A DNA stretch of 64,000 nucleotides from Olivibacter domesticus (GCF_900109575.1 NZ_FOAF01000001.1:1025662-1089661), one strand, 5' to 3'; shown: positions 53,239 to 63,071, counted from the stretch's first letter. Numbers and translations: made by a program. Notes: generated by a model from the letters alone, not told the origin.

Positions 53239-54474
53239 CCATATTTTTATCGCGGTAATTTCACCCGTTGCGATATTCCAGTTGTATTCTACAATCTCTG
53301 CATAACCAATAGCCTGCACTTTCCAGACATCTTGCATATCACTAGGTGCTGCCCGGTGCTGAAACCCTACTATAGCATTATGCCGCAGTTTTTTGCTTAC
53401 GTTTGCTTGATCGAAATGCTGAGATGAATTTACGAATATATAGGCATTCATTGTGAGGTCTTCTGGCTCCATGACAATAGGGTTCAAATTAGACAATTGC
53501 TCTTCAACATCTTTAAAGTCAGATCCTTCATAAAGTGAATGATACATAACCGGAATAGGAATAGGCAATTCTTTCTCGGCCAAGAGCTGCTTTCTTATAC
53601 GCACGTACTGCTGTTTATTTTCTTTAAAAAAATCTTGCAGACGAATTGCTAAATCATTGTTAATAACATAATACGCATTTTCCTCTACCTGCATGCTGTC
53701 GTATAAGTTCCATTGGTATTCTCTTAAATGTAGTGAAAGTGAATCCGCTAGTGTAACAGGTTGGATAAAAGGAAAAAATTTAATATCACCTATCATTCGA
53801 GTATTCGGTGGTGTATAACCAAAGTCGCTCAACACACCCGTTTTAATATTCCAAGAAAAACGAATAGCGTACAATCTATTCACGCTCCATATTTTCCATT
53901 CATACAGGTCTTGCTGCTTTACGTATGTTTTTGTGCCATACAATTGAGATATGCTAAGCTGCTTTCGGTAATCCTCTCCGCTAGCATTTAATATTTGAGG
54001 TATCAGCAAACTGCCTACGATAGAAGCGATGTCTACCGGGCGTAATGCGCGAATAAATAATAAGCGGGCAATTTCTGGCGTTTTATAAAAATTCGACAAA
54101 CCCTCATCCATCGGTATAGATTTATATGATAGTTCCACCAACTGTTTGGGAGGAGCAAGCGATTTGGCCAATTCTTGCTGCCTTAATGTCAAGTACTCAT
54201 GCTCGTGCCGATGAAGAAAATCAGTTAGTTTAATAAAAAAAGATGTCTGCTTTAAAGCGATCCTCCGTTGTTCTTCACTGAGTTTTTCCAATGAATCACT
54301 AGCGCTGTCAAAAGTTACGAGGTCTCTTGCAATTTCAAGCATGAATGTCGTCGTTTCTTTCTTTAAGGAAGATTTTATGAAGGTATTATCTTGAGCATGC
54401 AAATAAGATCCGCATATCACCAGCGAGATGGCCAGTAAGATTTTTCCAAAACAAGCTTTAATATTCATTATCAT
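53230..54474 (-). CDS. Secreted protein of unknown function
   Basis: A 414-residue protein with a signal peptide (LLAISLVICGSYLHAQ, cleaved near residue 28). I recognise no family. The first part is helical and charged (RDLVTFDSASDSLEKLSEEQ, then FLHRHEHEYLTLRQQELAKS). The later part alternates beta-like segments (WKIWSVNRLYAIRFSWNIKT and WKVQAIGYAEIVEYNWNIAT), which look like two copies of one motif. It lies convergent to GH92 and divergent from another GH92, but nothing else ties it to glycan use. Confidence 0.75.
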   Translation of the reverse strand: MIMNIKACFGKILLAISLVICGSYLHAQDNTFIKSSLKKETTTFMLEIARDLVTFDSASDSLEKLSEEQRRIALKQTSFFIKLTDFLHRHEHEYLTLRQQELAKSLAPPKQLVELSYKSIPMDEGLSNFYKTPEIARLLFIRALRPVDIASIVGSLLIPQILNASGEDYRKQLSISQLYGTKTYVKQQDLYEWKIWSVNRLYAIRFSWNIKTGVLSDFGYTPPNTRMIGDIKFFPFIQPVTLADSLSLHLREYQWNLYDSMQVEENAYYVINNDLAIRLQDFFKENKQQYVRIRKQLLAEKELPIPIPVMYHSLYEGSDFKDVEEQLSNLNPIVMEPEDLTMNAYIFVNSSQHFDQANVSKKLRHNAIVGFQHRAAPSDMQDVWKVQAIGYAEIVEYNWNIATGEITAIKIWEK

Positions 54475-54615
54475 TTCAACAAAACTATCAACATATCATG
54501 AACAAGGCAATAGCGATAAACAGGGATTCCATTATAACAAGTCGATTTATGCTAAAACAAATTAGCTCATTATAAATCAAGAAATATGCTTTAGTTTTAA
54601 TACTTTTACCTTATT

Positions 54616-56877
54616 ATGAAGCAGCCAAATTTTTCAACCCTACTACTCTCATTCCTGTTAACGACAACAGGCTTATGTGCACAAGCTTTAAAAGAACCCG
54701 TCGATTATGCAAATCCATACATTGGCAATATCAGCCACATGCTGGTGCCCACCTACCCTACGGTTCATTTACCAAATAGTATATTGCGCGTGTATCCAGA
54801 AAGAGAAAATTTTACTGGCAATATCTTAAACGGACTGCCGTTAATTGTAACCAGTCACCGCGGGAGCTCGGCATTTAACCTGAGTCCATTTCAAGGAGCA
54901 GTGCATGATATTAAAAATATCATTCCCTTAGGTTACGACAACGAAGTGATCAAGCCCAACTATTACAGTGTAGATTTAGACGATCAGGATATTGCTGTTC
55001 AATACGCGCCATCTCATCAATCAGGTATTTATGAGTTTGATTTTAAAGCGGCACAGGGCTCCCCCTATTTAGTGTTAAACACCCGTAATGGTGCACTGAC
55101 AATCGATGGTAATGCCATTAGTGGCTACCAACAACTTGATAACAATACGAAGGTTTATATTTATTTTGAAACAGAAAGCAAGCCGTTGGAAATTGGCACA
55201 CATCAAGGTAATCAACTAAACACAAAAGAAAAAACAACAGAAGGAAAAAATGCCTACTTCGTTATAAAATTCCCAGCTAATACCAAGCGGCTAAACGCAC
55301 GTTACGGCGTATCATTTATCAGTGCAACACAAGCGAAAAAAAATTTATATCGTGAGATTAAGCACTATGATTTAGCTTCTGTAGCAAAAGAAGGACGCGA
55401 TATTTGGAACAGCACTCTAAGCAAAATTAAAGTCTCTGGTAGCGATGAAAATGCAAAAACCGTATTCTACACTTCCCTATACCGCACCTACGAACGGATG
55501 ATTTGTATATCAGAAGACGGGCAGTACTTCAGTGCCTATGACGGCAAAGTACATAGCGATGAAGGAAAACCTTTTTATACCGATGATTGGATCTGGGATA
55601 CCTACCGTGCTACCCATCCCTTACGCGTGCTTATTGAGCCTAAAATGGAAAGCAATATGATTAATTCTTATATTGTGATGACACGTCAGATGCCACGTGC
55701 TTGGATGCCTAACTTTCCTGAAGTAACGGGTGATAGCCGTCGAATGAATTCCAATCATGCAGTAGCCATGGTGGCCGATGCCTATAGCAAGGGTTTAAGT
55801 GGTTTTGACCTAGCGGAGGCATATAAGGTTTCAAAAGCTGCCATCACTGAGAAGACATTAGCACCGTGGTCATCAAAACCAGCAGGCGTATTAGATCAAT
55901 TTTATAAAGATAAAGGCTATCTCCCTTCACTGGCTCCGAACGAAAAGGAAACTGTTCCCGAAGTTCATTCCTGGGAGCGCCGCCAACCGATAGCGGTAAC
56001 CCTCGGTACGGTGTACGATGAATGGTGTTTGTCGGTTATTGCCAATGCACTTAAAAATAAAGAAGAAGCGCAGTATTTTTCCGAAAGAAGTCTCAACTAT
56101 CGGAAGGTATTTAATCCAGAAACAAAATTCTTCCATCCAAAAGACACACTTGGTGCATTTATGCCTAACCTCGATTACCGTTTCCCTCCGGGCATTGGCG
56201 GACGCGATGCTTACGATGAAAATACCGGGTATGTATATCGTTTTGATGTACCCCATAATGTGGCTGACCTTGTACAGCTCATAGGTGGCAAACAGGCGTT
56301 CGTAGATGCTTTGGAAGACATGTACAGCACGCCGCTTGGTAAAGGCCGACCAGATTTTTACCATATTTATGCAGATCATACCGGTAACGTTGGTCAATTT
56401 TCCATGGGTAATGAGCCAGCCATGCATGTTCCTTATCTCTATAACTATGCTGGTCAACCTTGGCGTTCACAAAAGAGAGTGCGTAACTTGTTAAATCAAT
56501 GGTTCCGAAACGACCTCATGGGAATCCCTGGCGATGAAGATGGTGGAGGACTCACCTCTTTTATAGTATTTTCACAATTAGGGTTTTACCCTATAACACC
56601 TGGACTTCCCATGTATGTAATAGGTAGTCCTACTTTTGAAAATGCTACCCTATCCCTAGGAAATGGAAAAACGTTTAGCGTTGTTTGTCAGAACTATTCG
56701 CCCGACCACAAATACATTCAATCTGCCAAGCTAAATGGTAGAGATTGGAATAAATCATGGTTTAGTCATGAAGAATTAATGAAAGGCGGAACATTGGAGC
56801 TAGTCATGGGTAAACATCCTAATAAAACATGGGCTTCAGGGGACGATGCCATCCCTCCATCTTTTAAAATGGACTAA
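54616..56877 (+). CDS. Divergent GH92-family glycosidase
   Basis: A 753-residue secreted protein (signal peptide ending near GLCAQA). It belongs to GH92 by the N-terminal domain (IGNISHMLVPTYPTVHLPNS), the catalytic-domain segment FYTDDWIWDTYRATHPL and the C-terminal PGDEDGGGLTSFIVFSQLGF. It differs from the two other GH92 copies: the GNTYP/PWGMNFW block is replaced, and the acid region reads DENTGYVYRFDVPHNVADL instead of EGNSWHYSW, so the Glu is retained in a new setting. It probably represents a separate specificity subgroup. It is a single gene with its own terminator. Confidence 0.88.
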   Translation: MKQPNFSTLLLSFLLTTTGLCAQALKEPVDYANPYIGNISHMLVPTYPTVHLPNSILRVYPERENFTGNILNGLPLIVTSHRGSSAFNLSPFQGAVHDIKNIIPLGYDNEVIKPNYYSVDLDDQDIAVQYAPSHQSGIYEFDFKAAQGSPYLVLNTRNGALTIDGNAISGYQQLDNNTKVYIYFETESKPLEIGTHQGNQLNTKEKTTEGKNAYFVIKFPANTKRLNARYGVSFISATQAKKNLYREIKHYDLASVAKEGRDIWNSTLSKIKVSGSDENAKTVFYTSLYRTYERMICISEDGQYFSAYDGKVHSDEGKPFYTDDWIWDTYRATHPLRVLIEPKMESNMINSYIVMTRQMPRAWMPNFPEVTGDSRRMNSNHAVAMVADAYSKGLSGFDLAEAYKVSKAAITEKTLAPWSSKPAGVLDQFYKDKGYLPSLAPNEKETVPEVHSWERRQPIAVTLGTVYDEWCLSVIANALKNKEEAQYFSERSLNYRKVFNPETKFFHPKDTLGAFMPNLDYRFPPGIGGRDAYDENTGYVYRFDVPHNVADLVQLIGGKQAFVDALEDMYSTPLGKGRPDFYHIYADHTGNVGQFSMGNEPAMHVPYLYNYAGQPWRSQKRVRNLLNQWFRNDLMGIPGDEDGGGLTSFIVFSQLGFYPITPGLPMYVIGSPTFENATLSLGNGKTFSVVCQNYSPDHKYIQSAKLNGRDWNKSWFSHEELMKGGTLELVMGKHPNKTWASGDDAIPPSFKMD

Positions 56878-56891
56878 ACTTAATTTTAGAA

Positions 56892-56927
56892 AAACATAGC
56901 TATCTAATGTAGTAGATAGCTATGTTT
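56892..56927. terminator. Terminator after the third GH92
   Basis: Perfect 15-bp stem AAACATAGCTATCTA (56892-56906) with TAGATAGCTATGTTT (56913-56927), 6-base loop. It can serve the convergent LysE gene too. Confidence 0.8.
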
Positions 56928-56959
56928 CTAAAAACTTATGAAAACAAGATTATTTGCTT

Positions 56960-57592
56960 TTACGTGTTTTTTCCCGAGAAGAGTAATTTTATCCCCAAAG
57001 AAACATACACCAGTCCTAAAATCTTATGCAATTTATTTTTAAAAAAATTACTGGAAAATACTTTGTCCTTCACACGGCTTAATAGCGTAATTAGCATTAA
57101 ATCCCAAAGTAGGCATAACATAGCTATTATAGATCCAAGCACAATAAATTGCAAGGCAGGAGATGCTTTAGCAGGATTTACAAACTGCGGTAAGAAAGAA
57201 ACAAAGAATAGCGCTACTTTAGGGTTTAAGATTCCGGTATATATACCCTGAGCAAATGTCCTTTTCAAGGATTGCAAAGTAACGTTTTCAAGTTCTTGCT
57301 TATTTTCTTTCCTTTGAAAGCTGCTTATTCCCAAATAAATCAGATACAATGCCCCAGCAAATTTTATCACCTCATAAGCAATGGCAAAAGTGGAGAGTAA
57401 CGCCGATAAACCAATCGCCATACACAGTGCATGAAATAAGGTACCAACATTTAATCCAAGCGTTGTCATCAGGCCATGACGCTTTCCATTACAAACAACT
57501 TGAGAGAGCACCAATGCTTGACCAGGCCCGGGTATTAACACAATAATCATAGCAGCCATTAAAAAGGCAATAAAGGTAGTAGGATCGAACAT
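56960..57592 (-). CDS. LysE/RhtB-family amino-acid exporter
   Basis: A 210-residue inner-membrane transporter with about six helices. The start at 57592 gives the normal family N-terminus (MFDPTTFIAFLMAAMIIVLI, then PGPGQALVLSQ), and the frame above it is a chance extension. The family region GLNVGTLFHALCMAIGLSAL and the C-terminal NPKVALFFVSFLPQFV are clear. Such proteins export amino acids or homoserine lactones in exchange with protons; the substrate is unknown. It is a single gene with a promoter candidate upstream. Confidence 0.92.
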   Translation of the reverse strand: MFDPTTFIAFLMAAMIIVLIPGPGQALVLSQVVCNGKRHGLMTTLGLNVGTLFHALCMAIGLSALLSTFAIAYEVIKFAGALYLIYLGISSFQRKENKQELENVTLQSLKRTFAQGIYTGILNPKVALFFVSFLPQFVNPAKASPALQFIVLGSIIAMLCLLWDLMLITLLSRVKDKVFSSNFFKNKLHKILGLVYVSLGIKLLFSGKNT

Positions 57593-57805
57593 AACTAGAA
57601 TAAATAAAATACTAACCAAGAAAGAAAGCTCTTTACCCAAAATATTATAATGCCCCTTGGCCTCTAACGCAAATATAATTATTTTAAAAATATAACCATT
57701 TTAAAATATGCGGCTTATGGTTCGTTCAAGTCATAGATTTACAGCTTGCACAGCGGGGCGATGCAGAATGAGATTCAAAATAGATGACGGCTAACGAATT
57801 TTACT

Positions 57806-57840
57806 GTTCGAAAATGAACGAAAAGTGTCCGAATACGAAC
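57806..57840 (+). promoter_or_regulatory. Two tandem activator palindromes (GTYC-N6-GAAC)
   Basis: GTTC-N6-GAAC (57806-57819) and GTCC-N6-GAAC (57827-57840), centres 21 bp apart, that is two helical turns. They lie about 70-90 bases upstream of a sigma-54-like promoter, where enhancer-binding activators sit. Confidence 0.6.
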
Positions 57841-57893
57841 AGAGACGGCGAAACCCCATAGCATAGGAACTAACAAAGTAAGATTTAAACCTT

Positions 57894-57909
57894 TGGCAGC
57901 TTTATTGAT
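57894..57909 (+). promoter_or_regulatory. Sigma-54-type promoter of the permease gene
   Basis: TGGCAGC-TTTA-TTGAT fits the -24/-12 pattern TGGCACG-N4-TTGCW, with GG at 57895-57896 and TTGA in place of TTGC. Start predicted near 57920, about 35 bases before the ATG. Confidence 0.6.
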
Positions 57910-57955
57910 TTAAAATAGTACAACAATTATATTTATAAGCACAAAACACCTGTTT

Positions 57956-60343
57956 ATGTTTACTAATTATCTTAAATCAGCCTGGCGCAATCTTTTGAAA
58001 GATAAGTATTATGCGCTCATGAATGTATTCGGACTAGCTATTTCGATTACCGTTTTTCTGCTGATCATCAATTTTGTTAAGTTTGAGTACAGTTATGAGC
58101 AACATATAAAAAATGCAGACGATCTGTACCGGATCACCCTCGATCACTACAAAGGATCAGAATATATAGATACAGACTGTGAGACCTATCCTCCATTGGG
58201 TTCCTTCCTTAAAAATCAGTTACCTGAAGTGGTTGATTTCACTCGCATACAGATGCTGGAAGACAATAATGAAATTCAATATCATAACCGGGCCTTTAGA
58301 ATGGAATACATTTACGCGGTTGATCCTTCTACCTTCCACCTTTTGGACGTTCCGTTCGTACGTGGCAATGCCGCTAATTTCGACAAGCCCTATCAGGCTG
58401 TGTTAACTGAGACCCAAGCGAAACGCATCTTCGGAAACGAAGATCCGATAGGGAAAACAGTAAAAGACGACGACATGCTGCTAACGATCACGGGCATTAT
58501 TAAAGACTCACCAACCAATACCCATCTTAAATTTGACTTCTTGCTCTCCTTTTCTACCCTTACTGCACTGGGGTGGTCAATGGATAATTGGGGGGGAAAC
58601 AATAACTACTTATATGTGCAACTGAACCCCGGAATAGATTGGAAAAAATTCAACAGCAAATTACAAACCTTAACAAAAGAAAAGCTCAGCGATAAAATTG
58701 CGAAAGGCAATCGTTTTACTGCTGAGCCAATTAAGTCAATACACCTTTATTCGCATAAATTTTTTGAACCGGAAGTAAATGGCGATGCCAAAACAGTTAA
58801 ATTCTTAACAGTTATAGCCCTTTTGATCTTATTGGTCGGTTCAATCAACTATGTCAACCTAACAACTGCGAGGGCAACGGAAAGGATAAAAGAAATTGGT
58901 ATGCGAAAATTACTGGGTTCTTCCAGATCACTACTCATTATCCAGTTGATGATCGAAACCTTACTAATCAATATCGCAGCAATGGGCCTAGCACTTCTGC
59001 TAATCTGGGGGTCTCTGCCCTTTTACATGCAGTTGATTGGCAGACCTATTGCACTTGATTTTTTTAGCTCGGGAACCTTCTGGCTAATAGTATTGACACT
59101 TTTGGCATTCAACTGCCTGATTTCCGGAATTTATCCTGCCTTTAGTCTATCTGCTACTAAACCCATTAAAGTAGTTGGTAGAACATTTACTTCCAATAAC
59201 AAGGGTAATTTATTTAGGCGATCATTAATCGTCGCACAATTTATTGCCGCTATTGTTGTCCTTTCGGCCACCTTAATTGTTTTTAAACAGTTAAACTTCA
59301 TGAAAAAACAAGACCTGGGCTTAAATCCTTCCGAGGTACTCGTGATAAGAGGTCCCAAGTCGGGCACTGATTCTTTACGGAATCAAAAAGGATTCAGCTT
59401 TAAAAACAGTCTTCTGCAAATGCCTGAAGTAGAAAAAGTAGCTATCTCTGGAGCAGTACCCACTATACTATATGATGTGAGCACCACCGTTGGCGTTACG
59501 CGATATGGATCGGACGAAGGGAAAGATTACAATTATACCCTCTATGGTATCGATGAGGATTTTATTCCAACCAATGGCATGACATTAGTAGCTGGGCATA
59601 ACTTCGAAAAAGGATCTTCAAATGGCGGCAAAGTTATTATTAATGAAACCACGGCCCGACTATTAGGTTTCACGAAACCGGAAGAAGCTATAGGTCAGCG
59701 GATAACTTTATGGCAAGGATACACTATTATCGGTGTCATGAAAGATTTTCGCCAGCTATCCTTGAAAGAAGCTGTGCTGCCCATGATCCACTGGTATGGA
59801 AGTGCATCCGATTTTTTTTCTATTAAATTACAGACAAAAAATATCCATCATAGTATTCAAACAATAGAAAAGCTTTGGAAAATCACCTATCCAGAGTATC
59901 CCATGAACTACCATTTTATGAATGAGCTAGTTGATAAACAATACTTCGCTGATCGTCAATTCGGTAAAGTGGTAGGTGCCTTCTCCATTTTTGTTTTATT
60001 TATCACCTGTTTAGGTATTTTAGGATTAACCGCCTATAACATCAATAAGCGCAGCAAAGAAATAGGTATCCGTAAAGTATTAGGTGCAACTATAGTCGAA
60101 ATTTTCAAGTTGATATCATTCGACTTTGTAAAACTTATATTGATAGCATTATGTATTGCTGCCCCCATAACCTGGATAGTCATGAGCAGTTGGTTGGAAA
60201 ATTATGCCTTGCACATCGAAATTAAATGGTGGATATTTGTATTCGTTGCTTTCGTAGCCATTCTGGTTACCTTAATTGCCTTAAGTTATCAATCCATTAA
60301 AGCCGCTCTTGTGAATCCGGTAAAGTCGCTTCGGTCAGAATAG
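57956..60343 (+). CDS. FtsX/MacB-type ABC permease (unlinked to an ATPase gene)
   Basis: A 795-residue inner-membrane protein of the Bacteroidota antimicrobial-peptide-type permease group. It has a first helix (about 21-41), MacB periplasmic domain (about 45-245), three helices (about 280-400), a helix near 425-445, a second periplasmic region (about 450-670) and three C-terminal helices with the FtsX signature EIGIRKVLGATIVEIFKLIS. No ATPase is adjacent, so it must share one from elsewhere. Multiple copies of such genes, often under sigma-54 control, are usual in this phylum. A hairpin-like inverted repeat follows. Confidence 0.92.
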   Translation: MFTNYLKSAWRNLLKDKYYALMNVFGLAISITVFLLIINFVKFEYSYEQHIKNADDLYRITLDHYKGSEYIDTDCETYPPLGSFLKNQLPEVVDFTRIQMLEDNNEIQYHNRAFRMEYIYAVDPSTFHLLDVPFVRGNAANFDKPYQAVLTETQAKRIFGNEDPIGKTVKDDDMLLTITGIIKDSPTNTHLKFDFLLSFSTLTALGWSMDNWGGNNNYLYVQLNPGIDWKKFNSKLQTLTKEKLSDKIAKGNRFTAEPIKSIHLYSHKFFEPEVNGDAKTVKFLTVIALLILLVGSINYVNLTTARATERIKEIGMRKLLGSSRSLLIIQLMIETLLINIAAMGLALLLIWGSLPFYMQLIGRPIALDFFSSGTFWLIVLTLLAFNCLISGIYPAFSLSATKPIKVVGRTFTSNNKGNLFRRSLIVAQFIAAIVVLSATLIVFKQLNFMKKQDLGLNPSEVLVIRGPKSGTDSLRNQKGFSFKNSLLQMPEVEKVAISGAVPTILYDVSTTVGVTRYGSDEGKDYNYTLYGIDEDFIPTNGMTLVAGHNFEKGSSNGGKVIINETTARLLGFTKPEEAIGQRITLWQGYTIIGVMKDFRQLSLKEAVLPMIHWYGSASDFFSIKLQTKNIHHSIQTIEKLWKITYPEYPMNYHFMNELVDKQYFADRQFGKVVGAFSIFVLFITCLGILGLTAYNINKRSKEIGIRKVLGATIVEIFKLISFDFVKLILIALCIAAPITWIVMSSWLENYALHIEIKWWIFVFVAFVAILVTLIALSYQSIKAALVNPVKSLRSE

Positions 60344-60371
60344 AATAAGCAATTTGCCAGCGTTCAGATTT

Positions 60372-60413
60372 AATAACTATAGCCAGCATAATATCATGCT
60401 GGCTATAGTTATT
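60372..60413. repeat. 18-bp perfect inverted repeat after the permease
   Basis: AATAACTATAGCCAGCAT (60372-60389) pairs with ATGCTGGCTATAGTTATT (60396-60413), 6-base loop. No T-run follows, so it may end transcripts from both convergent genes or act in RNA stability. Confidence 0.6.
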
Positions 60414-60436
60414 GAAGCCTATTAAAGGTAAAAACC

Positions 60437-61405
60437 CTACTTAACAGGTGTAATTTCGATTTTCTTGAATTCAATCGGACCGTGGTCTCCCTGTATATAG
60501 ATCGGACCAGGGTCTCCTTCATTACTGTTTAAAGCTCCACCCGTGATGCCCGGTATTTCCTGGTTAGCAATAATAGTTTTGCCATTAGCTACAATGGTAA
60601 CCATACGGCCAACCAGTGTAATATCGTAGGTTTGCCATTCATTAGGACCTAAAGTAGGCATTTCGCTCGGCACCAAAAAACCATATACACCGCCAAATAA
60701 ATGACTGTTGGGATGATCTGTTTTCGGATTATCAATAATTTGCACTTCATAACGTCCTCGTAGATAAACACCACTGTTACTCTCTTCTTTATACCTAAAC
60801 TCAACGTGCAACTTAAAATCCGTAAACTCTTTTTCAGAAACCAGGTTGGCACCCGATTGTGCACTTGTCAAGACACCATCCTTTACAATCCACTGATTTT
60901 CACCCAATGCTTTCCATCCTGTCAAGTCCTTTCCATTAAATAAGGCGATCGGTTTTCCCCATTCTGGTTTATTAGTTCGCGCAAGATCAGGCGCTTTAAC
61001 TCCTGTAAATGAATAGGTATCACCGGCGCTGGTAGTAATAGAACCTTGAATTCGATCGTCCTTTACCGTTCCTTCCAAAACAAGGTCCCGATCTTCTTTT
61101 TCCCATTGTGGTGGAATAGCAAAACCGAACTTACCATTTTCAAAATTGACTTTAGATACTGGTCGTGCACTTCCACCTGTACTTACAAAACGTCCTACCA
61201 ACGTTTTAAAGCCCGACAATTCCACTTCCAACCAAGAAGGAGCTGGCTTACCATTTTCATCAACAGTGATATCCCAGCGACCAATAAGCTCACCTCCGTG
61301 AACGGCATTAGAATGAATAGGCGCTACTTGCGCCTGTGTACTGAAAGGTTGCGTTAACGCAATTATTAAACAACATGCAAAACCTAAAAAAAAATTCTTC
61401 TTCAT
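60437..61405 (-). CDS. DUF1080 (3-keto-disaccharide hydrolase-type) secreted protein
   Basis: A 322-residue secreted protein with a signal peptide ending near STQAQ (about residue 26). The N-terminal beta domain (about 35-135) begins GELIGRWDITVDENGKPAPS, and the DUF1080/LamG-like jelly roll (about 150-320) has ALFNGKDLTGWKALGENQW, NSGVYLRGRYEVQII and HPNSHLFGGVYGF. Characterised DUF1080 enzymes cleave 3-keto-glycosides. No oxidoreductase that makes such substrates is next to it, so activity is unproved. It lies on the same strand as the SusD/SusC genes but is separated from them by a terminator. Confidence 0.88.
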   Translation of the reverse strand: MKKNFFLGFACCLIIALTQPFSTQAQVAPIHSNAVHGGELIGRWDITVDENGKPAPSWLEVELSGFKTLVGRFVSTGGSARPVSKVNFENGKFGFAIPPQWEKEDRDLVLEGTVKDDRIQGSITTSAGDTYSFTGVKAPDLARTNKPEWGKPIALFNGKDLTGWKALGENQWIVKDGVLTSAQSGANLVSEKEFTDFKLHVEFRYKEESNSGVYLRGRYEVQIIDNPKTDHPNSHLFGGVYGFLVPSEMPTLGPNEWQTYDITLVGRMVTIVANGKTIIANQEIPGITGGALNSNEGDPGPIYIQGDHGPIEFKKIEITPVK

Positions 61406-61527
61406 AAACGTTGGTCTTCAAAATAAATTAATAAGGAGAAATAAAGGTATTGTTTTTTTACCATTAATTAATTTTTGAATGCGAACTTATACAATCACGT
61501 CAACAACCTCTGGCTATACGAAAGAAA

Positions 61528-61563
61528 AAAAGGCTCTGCCTGATCCATTAAGCAGAGCCTTTT
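61528..61563 (-). terminator. Rho-independent terminator of the SusC/SusD operon
   Basis: AAAAGGCTCTGC (61528-61539) with GCAGAGCCTTTT (61552-61563), 12-base loop. On the minus strand a run of seven T follows. Confidence 0.9.
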
Positions 61564-61580
61564 ATAAAAATTAACACACT

Positions 61581-63071
61581 TTACAATGGATTTTGCGTTA
61601 CAACGCCATTAGTATTGTTAATTTCATCTTGCGGAATTAAAAACTGCCATCTTTTATCTCCGACAGGTACCTCCATCACACTATTGGCATAGGTTGCATT
61701 GTGGTTACCACCCGTCCTATCTAAAGCGGTATCTGTTCTTTTCAAATCATAAAAGCGAAAACCTTCACCCCATAGTTCCACGCGACGTTGTACAATAATT
61801 TCATCAATCAAGGCTTGGCCACTGTTCATCGACAATTGATAAGAAGGATCTCGGTTCACCGCAAAGGTCCGTAGCACCTCTGCAGCAGCGGCATCACTAC
61901 CACTCCTTGCTAACGCTTCCGCTTCGATCAGGTACATCTCTGCTGCGCGCATATACGGCACATCTCCAATACTCAAGCTTTCATCGGCCACTAAAAATTT
62001 ACGGCTTATATACGGATATCGTGATCCGTTATTTGGTACCGGAAATTCTGCTGTATTTTTACCCGTCGGATCCCACCATTTTTTCCTGACATCAGTTTCA
62101 GAAATTTTATCATATAAAACCGAGAAGATCGATTTGGGGTTTGTACGAATAGCTGTAGAATTATAATTGGCAGACATATATGCAAAAAAAGAATAAAAAT
62201 AACTTGTCTGATCAGACTGAATGCGAGATGCCCACATCCATTCTGTATTATCATAATTATTAAATCCTTCCAGCATTGCGTTATTATTCATCAAGTTAAA
62301 ACCTTCGCGTGCTTGCTTTGCGTTTTCTGCAGCCGCATTCCAGTCGCCCTGTGTCAGTGCTACTCGTGCTTTTATGCCCTTTGCAACATGCACATCTAAA
62401 TGTGATTTATTTGCCCGACTATAACCTTCCAACAATGTAACGGCTTGCGTTAAATCAGTATTAATTTGGGCATAAACCTCTGCGACAGTATTTCTCGGTG
62501 TAGCTGTAAGTTTCGGATCTAGCACCAAGGGAACACTCAAACCATCATTAGCAGCACCTGCCACATAACGCTCACCGAAAAGCTGCACCATCTGAAAATA
62601 CGACCAAGCCCGATAAACGAGGGCTTGCCCCTTCAAGATATCTTTATCTTCCTGCGGTCCTTCCGCTTGATCCACATTAGCCAGGATCTTATTAGCATTT
62701 CCTATAATGACATAATAGAATTGATAATTATAAAAGAGCATGCGATTTGTGGGATTTCGATGGCCTATCCATTGATATTCATCCCGTAACCAGGCATTTG
62801 CTGTGCTATTAAAAACCATATCTTCACCTATAATATCCATATAAAGTATATTCCCGCTTTGGCCACCTTGCGATTGGACACCGAAAATCTGCGAATACAT
62901 AATGCGATGGATACCATTTAAAGCCGCCCACACATTTGTTGTCGTGCTAAAAACCTCCTCCTCCGAAACTTCGTCGGTTGGCCTTGTCTCCAAATAATCC
63001 TTACCACAGCTACTTAAACACAGCAAAAAGATAAGTATTAAGGTATTATTATTGTTTAAAAAATTTTTCAT
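61581..63071 (-). CDS. SusD/RagB-family nutrient-binding lipoprotein
   Basis: A 496-residue surface lipoprotein (signal peptide with lipobox LSSCGK, Cys near residue 22). It follows the SusD pattern: KDYLETRPTDEVSEEEVFS, the TPR-like helices with GQALVYRAWSYFQMVQLFGE and MRAAEMYLIEAEALARSG, and the C-terminal VELWGEGFRFYDLKRTDTAL. SusD proteins cap the SusC channel and bind glycans on the outer surface. It lies 70 bases downstream of SusC in one operon; the ligand is unknown. Confidence 0.95.
   Translation of the reverse strand: MKNFLNNNNTLILIFLLCLSSCGKDYLETRPTDEVSEEEVFSTTTNVWAALNGIHRIMYSQIFGVQSQGGQSGNILYMDIIGEDMVFNSTANAWLRDEYQWIGHRNPTNRMLFYNYQFYYVIIGNANKILANVDQAEGPQEDKDILKGQALVYRAWSYFQMVQLFGERYVAGAANDGLSVPLVLDPKLTATPRNTVAEVYAQINTDLTQAVTLLEGYSRANKSHLDVHVAKGIKARVALTQGDWNAAAENAKQAREGFNLMNNNAMLEGFNNYDNTEWMWASRIQSDQTSYFYSFFAYMSANYNSTAIRTNPKSIFSVLYDKISETDVRKKWWDPTGKNTAEFPVPNNGSRYPYISRKFLVADESLSIGDVPYMRAAEMYLIEAEALARSGSDAAAAEVLRTFAVNRDPSYQLSMNSGQALIDEIIVQRRVELWGEGFRFYDLKRTDTALDRTGGNHNATYANSVMEVPVGDKRWQFLIPQDEINNTNGVVTQNPL

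Larger units (their letters stand above)
57593..57955. other. Intergenic region with lysE and sigma-54 promoters
   Basis: No gene. It holds the divergent controls of lysE (minus) and the permease (plus): a TATATTTG box on the minus strand (57677-57670) and, towards the permease, two palindromes and a sigma-54-type promoter listed separately. Confidence 0.6.

Noticed and set aside
55927-56457. 176-codon minus-strand frame
   Set aside because: It is antisense to the third GH92 gene.
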